64,000 nucleotides of DNA from Aquabacterium commune (GTDB lineage: Bacteria; Pseudomonadota; Gammaproteobacteria; Burkholderiales; Burkholderiaceae_C), in contig NZ_SNXW01000003.1 in the NCBI RefSeq assembly GCF_004362855.1, positions 248,001-312,000 of the forward strand. The letters run 5' to 3'. This document shows, piece after piece, positions 57,390-64,000 of the stretch. The first letter of the stretch is position 1. The number at the start of each line of letters is the position of its first letter. Under the pieces are notes generated by a model. That model was not told the origin of the DNA. It was given only the letters and a program-made list of their open reading frames with translations, and did no database searches. The position numbers and the translations under genes are program-made.

Positions 57390-58466
57390 TCAGTAATCCA
57401 CCAGCACGGCGCCCCAGGTGAAGCCGCCGCCCACGCCTTCGAGCAGGAGGGTCTGCCCGCGCTGGACCTGGCCAGAACGCACGCCGTGGTCCAGCGCCAG
57501 CGGGATGGACGCGGCCGAGGTGTTGCCGTGTTGGTCCACCGTGACCACGATCTTGTCATGCGGAAGTTTCAATTTCTTGGCAGTGCCCTGCATGATGCGC
57601 AAATTGGCCTGGTGCGGGATCAGCCAGTCGATGCATTCGGGGCCACGCCCGGCCGCATCCAGCACTTCATGGGCTGCTTTGTCCAGCACGCTGACGGCCA
57701 GCTTGAACACGGATTGGCCATCCATTTTCAAGGTGACATCGCCCAGCACTTCGCCGCCCGAGACATGGCCCGGCACGTTCAACAAGCCCACGTACTGGCC
57801 ATCGGCATGCAGTCGCGAAGCCACGATGCCAGGGGTGTCGGAGGCTTCGAGCACCACCGCGCCGGCGCCATCGCCGAACAGCACGCAGGTGGTGCGGTCC
57901 TTGAAGTCCAGCAGGCGGGAGAACACCTCGGCGCCCACCACCAGCGCACGCTGGGCCGCGCCGGTGCGGATCAGCGCGTCGGCCACGGTCAATGCGTACA
58001 CGAAGCCGGAGCACACCGCCTGCACGTCGAAAGCCGGGCAGCCATGGATGCCCAATTCGCGCTGGATCAGGCAGGCCGTGGACGGGAAGACCATGTCCGG
58101 CGTGGACGTGGCGCAGACGATGAGGTCGATGTCGGCGGGTTGCAGCCCAGCCGCGTCGAGCGCACGCCGGCAGGCCTGAACGCCCAGCTGGCTGGACGTC
58201 ACATCGGGCGCCGCAAAGTGGCGCGCGCGGATGCCCGTGCGTTCCACGATCCAGTCGTCGGACGTTTGAAGGCCGTCACGCGCAAGGCGATCGACCAGCT
58301 CCTGATTGCTCACCCGGTGGGGTGGCAGGAAGCTGCCGGTGCCGGCGATGCGAGAGAACTTGTTCTGCGTCGCGCCTTTGTGGGGCGCTTGGTGCGGGTC
58401 TTGGGCCGGGTGTGGCTTGTGGACCTCGCTGGGGGTGGATGGTTGATCCGTATGTCGTTCTGACAT
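57390..58466 (-). CDS. fabH: 3-oxoacyl-[acyl-carrier-protein] synthase III
   Basis: Starts fatty-acid synthesis by condensing acetyl-CoA with malonyl-ACP. The 358-residue product has a 35-residue Pro/His-rich N-terminal addition before the usual start ([20 protein letters not shown]). The catalytic Cys152 is in [12 protein letters not shown], His in [10 protein letters not shown] and Asn in [11 protein letters not shown]. No earlier or later ATG offers a normal-length start. It lies 11 bases after plsX. Confidence 0.97.
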   Translation of the reverse strand: MSERHTDQPSTPSEVHKPHPAQDPHQAPHKGATQNKFSRIAGTGSFLPPHRVSNQELVDRLARDGLQTSDDWIVERTGIRARHFAAPDVTSSQLGVQACRRALDAAGLQPADIDLIVCATSTPDMVFPSTACLIQRELGIHGCPAFDVQAVCSGFVYALTVADALIRTGAAQRALVVGAEVFSRLLDFKDRTTCVLFGDGAGAVVLEASDTPGIVASRLHADGQYVGLLNVPGHVSGGEVLGDVTLKMDGQSVFKLAVSVLDKAAHEVLDAAGRGPECIDWLIPHQANLRIMQGTAKKLKLPHDKIVVTVDQHGNTSAASIPLALDHGVRSGQVQRGQTLLLEGVGGGFTWGAVLVDY

Positions 58467-58477
58467 TGAAAATGGGA

Positions 58478-59641
58478 TCAGGCCGCTTGTCCCACATCGG
58501 CCACGGCTGCAGACTCTGCCGTGGTGGGCAGGCTGACAAGCGTGGCTGCGATCTGGTCGTGGACCCGTTCCAGCAGTCGGTGACGGGCCGCATCATAAGC
58601 GCGATTCAAGGCGACTTCAAAAGCAAGTGCATCCGAAGAACCGTGGCTCTTGAACACCAGCCCGCGCAGGCCGAGCAGGGCCGCGCCGCTGTAGCGACGG
58701 TGGTCAACGCGCCTTTTGAAGCGATTTAGCACCGGCATCGCGACCAATGCCACCATTTTGGTGAGGATGTTGCGCGTGAACTCTTGCTTGATGAAGGACG
58801 CGAACATGCCCGCCAGGCCCTCGGCGGTCTTCAAGGCGACGTTGCCGACGAAGCCATCGCAGACCACGATGTCGGAGGTGCCCTTGAAAATGTCGTTGCC
58901 TTCGACGTTGCCGTGGAAGTTGATGAGGCCGCGTTCGTGCGCCTGGCGGAGCAATTCGCCCGCCTGCTTGATCACTTCGCTGCCCTTGATGACCTCTTCG
59001 CCGATGTTGAGCAGGCCCACGCTGGGCGAGGGCTTGCCATCGACGGCCGACACCAGGGCCGAGCCCATGACGGCGAACTGGAGCAGGTGCTCGGCGGTGC
59101 AGTCCACGTTGGCGCCGAGGTCCAGCACGGTGGTGAAGCCGTCGTGCTGGTTGGGCATGACGGTGGCCAGCGCCGGGCGGTCGATGCCTTCGACGGTCTT
59201 GAGCAGGTAGCGCGCCAGGGCCATCAGGGCGCCGGTGTTGCCCGCAGAGACGCAGGCGTGCGCGGCAGCGGGCTGATCGGCCGTGGACTTGACCTGGCCG
59301 ATGGCCACGCGCATGGACGAATCCTTCTTGCGGCGCAGCGCGACTTCCACCGGGTCGTCCATGGTGACGACTTCGCTGGCCTCGACGATGCGGCAACGCG
59401 GCCAATCACGGGCCACGGACAAGGCCTCGGCCTGCCCCACCAGCAGCAACTCGGCTTCGGGGTGCGCCGCCAGGAAGGCCTGGCAGGCCGGCAGCGTCAC
59501 CGAGGGGCCGTGGTCGCCACCCATGCAGTCCACCGAGATGCGCACGGGCGACAGGACGCTGCGGTCCGCCCCCCGAGTGGCACCCGCGACCGAAGACGCG
59601 TCCTGGGAGGGGTGGGGCTGGGTGGGAACTGCAAGTGTCAT
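58478..59641 (-). CDS. plsX: Phosphate acyltransferase PlsX
   Basis: Makes acyl-phosphate from acyl-ACP for the PlsY/PlsC route of phospholipid synthesis. The ATG at 59639-59641 gives 387 residues with about 35 extra N-terminal residues before [14 protein letters not shown]. Other family stretches are [20 protein letters not shown] and [16 protein letters not shown], then [20 protein letters not shown]. It lies in the classical rpmF-plsX-fabH order but after a 166-base gap from rpmF. Confidence 0.97.
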   Translation of the reverse strand: MTLAVPTQPHPSQDASSVAGATRGADRSVLSPVRISVDCMGGDHGPSVTLPACQAFLAAHPEAELLLVGQAEALSVARDWPRCRIVEASEVVTMDDPVEVALRRKKDSSMRVAIGQVKSTADQPAAAHACVSAGNTGALMALARYLLKTVEGIDRPALATVMPNQHDGFTTVLDLGANVDCTAEHLLQFAVMGSALVSAVDGKPSPSVGLLNIGEEVIKGSEVIKQAGELLRQAHERGLINFHGNVEGNDIFKGTSDIVVCDGFVGNVALKTAEGLAGMFASFIKQEFTRNILTKMVALVAMPVLNRFKRRVDHRRYSGAALLGLRGLVFKSHGSSDALAFEVALNRAYDAARHRLLERVHDQIAATLVSLPTTAESAAVADVGQAA

Positions 59642-59762
59642 GGATGGGCAACAACGATGCGCCGACAAGGCAGCCGGCAAAAGACAAGGGCCGGCAAACC
59701 TGTGTCAGCAGGTTGTCCAGCCCCAATGGCAAGTGTGTCTTGCACCTTGGCTGAGCGTGGTG

Positions 59763-59780
59763 CGCCCGTTGTCACGGGCG
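59763..59780 (-). other. Stem-loop between rpmF and plsX
   Basis: CGCCCGT-GACA-ACGGGCG forms a perfect 7-bp stem about 27 bases after the rpmF stop, without a U-run. It may stabilise or process the rpmF part of the message. Confidence 0.5.
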
Positions 59781-59807
59781 AGGACCACGGTCAGTGGTTG
59801 TGTTGGA

Positions 59808-59993
59808 TCAGGAGGCGTCGGCCTTCGTTTTCAGCACCTTGCGACCACGGTAGAAACCGGTGGCGCTGATGTGGTGACGCAGGTGCACTTCACCCGTGGT
59901 GGCTTCCACGGCGGTGCCGGGGGTGACCAAAGCGTTGTGCGAGCGGTGCATGCCACGCTTGGAGGGCGACTTCTTGTTTTGCTGAACGGCCAT
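59808..59993 (-). CDS. rpmF: 50S ribosomal protein L32
   Basis: Small ribosomal protein of 61 residues, starting [20 protein letters not shown]. The internal [17 protein letters not shown] is standard. It lacks the zinc-binding cysteines of the Cys4 form, as usual in betaproteobacteria. It follows yceD by 212 bases, and a good sigma-70-type promoter lies in that gap. Confidence 0.98.
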   Translation of the reverse strand: MAVQQNKKSPSKRGMHRSHNALVTPGTAVEATTGEVHLRHHISATGFYRGRKVLKTKADAS

Positions 59994-60162
59994 GTTGGAC
60001 TCCGGGGCAATCTTGCCAGGGATCTGCTGCGCACATCGCCAGCCGCAGGCTGCCGTGAGCGTCGATCAGGGTTGCGATGAAAGTAAGAGCCGGACGGCTA
60101 TTTTGCCAATCTGAAAGCTTGCAAGAGCTGCAATTGGCTGTCACACATCCGGAAAACTCGCG

Positions 60163-60192
60163 ATTCTAGCACAAGCACTGCCGGAATATCAA
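60163..60192 (-). promoter_or_regulatory. Promoter of the rpmF-plsX-fab series
   Basis: On the minus strand TTGATA (60187-60192) and TAGAAT (60163-60168) are separated by 18 bases. The predicted transcript has a leader of about 160 bases before rpmF. Confidence 0.6.
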
Positions 60193-60205
60193 TTTCTGCC
60201 ACCCG

Positions 60206-60823
60206 TCAAGCTTTGGGCGGCTTCTTGAGTGCGGCCAATGCCGCGAAAGGATGCGGCTTCTGCCTGGCGGGCTCCGGGGTGTCCGCCGCTTCGGCTTGCG
60301 TGGACGTCGGGGCGGGCGCACCCGGCACGGGGGTTTCGCGCTCATCGCACATCAGCGCCTCGACGTCGGTAGGGCACACGTCATGGCGCGGCACCAGCGG
60401 CTGCGCCATGATCAGCTCGTCTTCCAGCAAATCAAGCAAATTGATGTGGCGCGCCAGGGGCAGCACGTCCTCGTCGGACTCGGCGTCCAGGCGGGCGGCC
60501 TCGGCCTCGTCACGGGCAAAGCGGATCTGCAGGTCGATGACCAGGGGCTCGCGCACGCCGTGCAGGCAGCGCTGGCACTCCCATTCCAGCTCGGCTTCGG
60601 CTTGCAGATCGAGCCAGAGCTGGGGGCCGCCCACGCGCTGCGGCACCACCCTGCCCTGCGCCGACCAGCGCACGGCGGGCAGGTGACCCAGGTCGAGGCC
60701 AGGCATCAAGCCGGCCGCCACACGCGTCAAGGCTGCGACGGGCAACTCGCCACTCAAGGCGGCGCCTTCTTCGATGAAGGCCTGGATGTCGAGCTTTTCA
60801 GGAACAAAACTGCGCGGTTTCAT
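60206..60823 (-). CDS. yceD: YceD/DUF177 protein
   Basis: A 205-residue protein whose gene nearly always precedes rpmF. The family is linked to 23S rRNA accumulation, but its mechanism is unclear. The ATG at 60821-60823 gives MKPRSFVPEKLDIQAFIEEG. A CxxC pair, ECQRCLHGV, is visible in the middle, and the acidic LDAESDEDVLPL stretch is typical. A C-terminal Pro/Ala/Lys tail of about 45 residues is present. TACACT ends 6 bases before the ATG, suggesting a leaderless message. Confidence 0.92.
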   Translation of the reverse strand: MKPRSFVPEKLDIQAFIEEGAALSGELPVAALTRVAAGLMPGLDLGHLPAVRWSAQGRVVPQRVGGPQLWLDLQAEAELEWECQRCLHGVREPLVIDLQIRFARDEAEAARLDAESDEDVLPLARHINLLDLLEDELIMAQPLVPRHDVCPTDVEALMCDERETPVPGAPAPTSTQAEAADTPEPARQKPHPFAALAALKKPPKA

Positions 60824-60829
60824 GCCGCC

Positions 60830-60835
60830 AGTGTA
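60830..60835 (-). promoter_or_regulatory. Start-proximal -10 box of yceD
   Basis: TACACT on the minus strand, with 6 bases between it and the yceD ATG and no Shine-Dalgarno. Confidence 0.4.
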
Positions 60836-60914
60836 GTGGGCGCAGCGCGCAGGCCCGCGCCAGCCGGTGCAGCGAGCACGGCTTCGCACCGCCAGAACCC
60901 GGAGACAATGCAGC

Positions 60915-61700
60915 ATGCGCGACACCCGCCAGACACCCGACCACCCCAACGCCCAGCAGCACCAGCCGCACCAGCCCCCTGGCGCCGCCGCCGTGCCGCT
61001 GCCCCCACCGATGTCCCCAAAGATGCCCGCCCTGGTGTTGGCCTCGACATCGGTCTACCGCCGCGACTTGCTGGCCCGGTTGGGCTTGCCGTTCACCGCC
61101 GTCGCGCCACAGACCGACGAAACACCGCTGCCCGACGAAGCCCCCCGCGATCTGGCCTTGCGGCTGGCGCGGGCCAAAGCTGGTGCGGTGGCGCAGGCAG
61201 TCACGCACCCAGTCACGCACCCAGTCACGCAGACGAAGGCACCCGACGGGTCTGCTCACAGCGCTGCAGCCCACACAGAGGACACCGTCGTCATCGGCTC
61301 GGACCAGGTGGCCGATCTGGACGGGGTGCCACTGGGCAAGCCGGGCACGCACGAACGCGCCGTGGCGCAGCTGCGCGCGATGCGCGGACGCACCGTGCAC
61401 TTCCACACGGCCGTGTGCGTGCTGCGGCCGCGCACCGGCTTCGACGTGTGCGCGGTGGACAGCGTGGCCGTGACTTTCCGCGACCTGAGCGACGAAGACA
61501 TCGACACCTACCTGCGGCTGGAGCAGCCCTATGACTGCGCAGGCAGCGCGAAGTGCGAAGGCCTGGGCATCGGCCTGCTGGCGCGCATCGCGTCGGACGA
61601 CCCGACCTCGCTGATCGGCCTGCCCCTCATCCTCACGACGCGGCTGCTGCGCGAGGCCGGGCTGGACGTGCTCGCAGCGCTGCGGGCGATGCCGCGCTGA
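60915..61700 (+). CDS. maf: Maf-family nucleotide pyrophosphatase
   Basis: House-cleaning pyrophosphatase that removes non-canonical or methylated nucleoside triphosphates. The ATG at 60915 (GGAG upstream) gives 261 residues with about 35 extra N-terminal residues rich in His, Gln and Pro. ATGs at 61011 and 61023 match the usual family start (PALVLASTSVYRRDLL). Motifs are VAPQTDETPLP, VIGSDQVADLDG and AKCEGLGIGLLARI. An unusual insertion of about 25 residues, partly made of THPV repeats, splits the region before VVIGSDQV. Confidence 0.93.
   Translation: MRDTRQTPDHPNAQQHQPHQPPGAAAVPLPPPMSPKMPALVLASTSVYRRDLLARLGLPFTAVAPQTDETPLPDEAPRDLALRLARAKAGAVAQAVTHPVTHPVTQTKAPDGSAHSAAAHTEDTVVIGSDQVADLDGVPLGKPGTHERAVAQLRAMRGRTVHFHTAVCVLRPRTGFDVCAVDSVAVTFRDLSDEDIDTYLRLEQPYDCAGSAKCEGLGIGLLARIASDDPTSLIGLPLILTTRLLREAGLDVLAALRAMPR
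61198..61231 (+). repeat. 12-bp tandem repeat in maf
   Basis: CAGTCACGCACC is repeated almost three times and encodes the VTHPVTHPVTQ part of the Maf insertion. It is in frame, so copy-number change would only change protein length. Confidence 0.9.
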
Positions 61701-61740
61701 AACGGCAGCCCCATCCAGCCAGGCAAGCCCGCGGCACACC

Positions 61741-62631
61741 GTGACCGCATCCCGACAAACGCATCCCGACAGATCGCCCCCGAACGCCGCCATGCCCGAC
61801 CACACCCCTGAGCCCACGATCCCCCCCCGCCCTGGCCGCCTGCTGCTCATCCCCAACACGCTGGACCTGGGCTGCATCGCGCCGGACGCCCCCGCGCCCG
61901 ACCTGCGCGACGTGCTGCCGGTGGGCGCCATCCGCGCCGCCGCCCGGCTGACGCACTGGGTGGCCGAGAACGCCAAAAGCACGCGGGCCTTCCTCAAGCG
62001 GGTGGCCGAGGTCGAAGCGCTGGCCGCCCCGCTGCAAGCCATGCACATCGCCGAATTGCCCAGGCCGACCAAGGGCGGGGCCAAAGCCGGTGCCAAGGGC
62101 GACTGCCAGCCAGACGCTGCGACCACCGCGCGCGCGCTGGCCACGCTGCTGGCGCCTGCCGTGCAAGGCCATGACATCGGGTTGATGTCCGAGGCCGGCC
62201 TGCCGGGCGTGGCCGACCCGGGCGCGGCCGTGGTGCGCGCTGCCCACCAACTGGGCCTGCAGGTGGTGCCGATGTCGGGGCCGAGCTCGCTGGTGCTGGC
62301 GCTGGCGGCCAGCGGCTTGCAGGGCCAGAGCTTCGCCTTCGTCGGCTACCTGCCGGTGGATGGCAGCCAGCGGGCGCAGCGCATCCGTGAGTTGGAGTTG
62401 GCCTCGCGCAAGGCGCAACAAACGCAGCTGGTGATCGAGACGCCCTACCGCAACCCCGCGCTGTGGCAGGCCCTGCTGGCCCATTTGCAGCCGCAGACCT
62501 GGCTGAGCGTGAGCTGCGGCCTGACGCTGGACGGCGGCTTCAGCCACACCGACACCGTGGCGCACTGGCGCAACCGGCCCCTGGATTTGCCCACGGATGT
62601 GCCTGCCGTGTTTTCCTGGCTGGCCGTCTGA
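61741..62631 (+). CDS. RsmI-type SAM-dependent methyltransferase
   Basis: Tetrapyrrole-methylase-fold protein of 296 residues from the GTG at 61741, or 279 from an ATG at 61792; neither start has a clear Shine-Dalgarno. RsmI family stretches are visible: DIGLMSEAGLPGVADPGAAV, VVPMSGPSSLVLALAASGLQ and FAFVGYLPVDGSQRAQRIRE. RsmI methylates the ribose of C1402 in 16S rRNA. This shorter relative, adjacent to maf, is probably a paralogue whose target is not known. Confidence 0.85.
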   Translation: MTASRQTHPDRSPPNAAMPDHTPEPTIPPRPGRLLLIPNTLDLGCIAPDAPAPDLRDVLPVGAIRAAARLTHWVAENAKSTRAFLKRVAEVEALAAPLQAMHIAELPRPTKGGAKAGAKGDCQPDAATTARALATLLAPAVQGHDIGLMSEAGLPGVADPGAAVVRAAHQLGLQVVPMSGPSSLVLALAASGLQGQSFAFVGYLPVDGSQRAQRIRELELASRKAQQTQLVIETPYRNPALWQALLAHLQPQTWLSVSCGLTLDGGFSHTDTVAHWRNRPLDLPTDVPAVFSWLAV

Positions 62632-62687
62632 TGGCGGCGCATGCGCTGGCCCTGGACTTGAAGCATGTGAATGACACCACTTCTTGA

Positions 62688-62693
62688 CACAAT
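62688..62693 (+). promoter_or_regulatory. Start-proximal -10-like box of the DUF3429 gene
   Basis: CACAAT with 6 bases to the ATG at 62700 and no Shine-Dalgarno between them. Confidence 0.3.
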
Positions 62694-62699
62694 CACGGC

Positions 62700-63233
62700 A
62701 TGCTCGCCGATGCCCCTGCCCCCAACCCCAAAGCCCCCATGACCGCCCACCACGCCGTGCCCGCCGCGGCCCACCACCCTGAACCGAGCGAGCTGGCCCT
62801 GCGCCTGGGCTATGCCGGCCTGATCCCCTTCGCGGCCGGTGCCGTGTTCGTGTGGCTGCTGGTCGGGCGCATCGACGACGAACCCTTTGCTTTCGTCGTG
62901 CGCGCACTGGCCAGCTATGGCGCGCTGATCGTGTCCTTCCTGGGCGGCATGCGCTGGGGCCTGGTCATGGGCAGCTCCGAAGCCGGTGCGCTCTCGCCGG
63001 GCTACCAGCGCCGCGCCCTGTGGACAGGCATCGCGTTCTCGCTGGCCGCCTGGCTGGCCTTGCTGATGCCGCCGCACGCTGGCCTGGTCGTGATGGGCGC
63101 CCTGCTCATCGCCTGCTACCTGCTGGACCGCAAGCACTACCTGGAGCTGGGCGTGTCGGGCTGGCTGACGCTGCGCTTTCGCCTGACGGTGGTGGCCAGC
63201 CTGAGCTGCTTCCTGGCCGCCGCGCAAATCTGA
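62700..63233 (+). CDS. DUF3429 membrane protein
   Basis: A 177-residue inner-membrane protein with about five hydrophobic segments (YAGLIPFAAGAVFVWLL, ASYGALIVSFLGGMRWGL, AFSLAAWLALLMPP, GLVVMGALLIACYLL and the C-terminal VVASLSCFLAA). The motif FLGGMRWG marks the DUF3429 family, whose function is unknown. It may be leaderless. An M61 peptidase gene follows 38 bases later. Confidence 0.88.
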   Translation: MLADAPAPNPKAPMTAHHAVPAAAHHPEPSELALRLGYAGLIPFAAGAVFVWLLVGRIDDEPFAFVVRALASYGALIVSFLGGMRWGLVMGSSEAGALSPGYQRRALWTGIAFSLAAWLALLMPPHAGLVVMGALLIACYLLDRKHYLELGVSGWLTLRFRLTVVASLSCFLAAAQI

Positions 63234-63271
63234 GCCCCAAGCCGCACATCCTTCCCCCCGAAAAGCCCTGC

Positions 63272-64000
63272 ATGATCGAATTCCGCGTCGAGGTGGCCGA
63301 TGTCCACAGCCACCGTTTCCTGGTCACGATGCGGGTGGCCAAGCCCGCGGCTTACCAGCGCCTGCGCCTGCCCGCGTGGATCCCTGGCAGCTACCTGATC
63401 CGGGAGTTTGTCCGCCACCTGTCGCCACTGAGCGCCGAGCAAGGCGGTCAAGCGCGCCCGGTGATGCAGATGGACAAGGCCACCTGGGAGGTCGCCACGG
63501 AAGGCCGCGGCGCGCTCACGGTGCGCTACGAGGTCCATGCTTTCGACACCTCGGTGCGCGCGGCCTTCCTGGACGCGCAACGCGGCTTCTTCAACGGCAC
63601 CAGCGTCTTCCTGCAGGCCGAGGGCTTCGAAGACCAGCCCCAGCGCGTGACGCTGGCGGGCCTGCCGCGCGGCTGGCAAGTGGCCACGGCGCTGCCGGCG
63701 ATCAAGGTCAATGCGCAAGGCGCGGGCGTGTACGAAGCGCCCGACTACGACGCCCTCATCGACCACCCGGTCGAGATGGGCACCTTCTGGCGCGGCGAGT
63801 TCACCGTGCGCGGCGTGCGCCACGAGTTCGTGGTGTCGGGCGCCAGCGCGGATCTGGATGGCGAGCGCCTGCTGGCCGACACCCGTCGCATCTGCGAAGC
63901 GCAGATCCTGTTCTGGCACGGCCGGCGCAAGCCCGACTTCGACCACTACGTCTTCATGCTCAACGCCGTGGAAGATGGCTACGGTGGCCTGGAGCACCGC
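63272..64000 (+). CDS. M61-family (glycyl aminopeptidase-like) peptidase, 3' end cut by window
   Basis: The ATG at 63272 opens MIEFRVEVADVHSHRFLVTM, and 243 codons are visible before the window ends. The N-terminal beta-rich domain of M61 peptidases is recognisable in RLRLPAWIPGSYLIREFVRH, AFLDAQRGFFNGTSVFL and DEHP-like DHPVEMGTFW. The last visible residues, DGYGGLEHR, directly precede the region where the zinc motif HExxH and the C-terminal PDZ domain are expected. Those parts lie outside the window. Confidence 0.9.
   Translation, partial: MIEFRVEVADVHSHRFLVTMRVAKPAAYQRLRLPAWIPGSYLIREFVRHLSPLSAEQGGQARPVMQMDKATWEVATEGRGALTVRYEVHAFDTSVRAAFLDAQRGFFNGTSVFLQAEGFEDQPQRVTLAGLPRGWQVATALPAIKVNAQGAGVYEAPDYDALIDHPVEMGTFWRGEFTVRGVRHEFVVSGASADLDGERLLADTRRICEAQILFWHGRRKPDFDHYVFMLNAVEDGYGGLEHR

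Overview
The window is a GC-rich, densely packed stretch of betaproteobacterial chromosome. Gene content and order (der-bamB-yfgM-hisS-ispG-rodZ-pilW-rlmN-ndk; lepA-lepB-rnc-era-recO-pdxJ-acpS-nagZ; plsX-fabH-fabD-fabG-acpP-fabF; rne/rluC; lnt-corC; glyQ-glyS-gmhB) point to Burkholderiales, most likely Comamonadaceae or the neighbouring Rubrivivax/Leptothrix/Aquabacterium group. This assignment rests on recognising protein families and gene order, not on a database search. I saw no rRNA, tRNA, insertion sequence, prophage or CRISPR array. This is core chromosome, not an island.

Layout. 1-13367 is a long minus-strand series: rluD, scpB, rluB, ndk, rlmN, pilW, rodZ, ispG, hisS, yfgM, bamB and der (cut by the left edge). 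It covers rRNA modification, chromosome condensation, pilus and cell-shape factors, isoprenoid synthesis and outer-membrane assembly. bamD diverges from rluD at 13462. 14342-16929 is the coupled pair can-aceK (carbonic anhydrase and isocitrate dehydrogenase kinase/phosphatase), divergent from an MBL-fold hydrolase. 18086-25480 holds an M48-type protease, gmhB, glyS, glyQ, lnt and corC on the minus strand. 25555-29290 holds a His-rich CobW-type GTPase, a one-cysteine DksA and an uncharacterised STAS-like protein on the plus strand. 29271-35162 has coaX, a chalcone-isomerase-like protein, an HDOD protein, an S49 peptidase, a Rieske protein, gph and rluC. A 741-base leader precedes rne (35904-38903). 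An acyl-CoA synthetase follows, behind a promoter that carries a perfect 14-bp palindrome.

41013-49399 is the lepA operon (lepA, lepB, DUF4845, rnc, era, recO, pdxJ, acpS, nagZ), many of its genes joined by ATGA overlaps. 49816-53261 is the envelope-stress locus rpoE-rseA-mucD, without rseB and with a sigma-E-type promoter in front of mucD. 53340-60823 is the fatty-acid/phospholipid series yceD-rpmF-plsX-fabH-fabD-fabG-acpP-fabF plus a small membrane protein. 60915-64000 holds maf, an RsmI-type methyltransferase, a DUF3429 membrane protein and an M61 peptidase cut by the right edge.

No obviously new multi-gene system stands out. The most interesting unexplained signals are regulatory: (1) a terminator-like hairpin with a U-run directly against the lepA start codon, overlapped by a 19-codon ORF and with no Shine-Dalgarno for lepA; (2) the long structured rne leader; (3) -10-like boxes 5-7 bases before start codons that lack leaders; (4) the palindromic operator at the acyl-CoA synthetase promoter. 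Among proteins, the STAS-like protein, the one-cysteine DksA, and the low-complexity additions on RluB, CorC, RpoE and Maf deserve attention.
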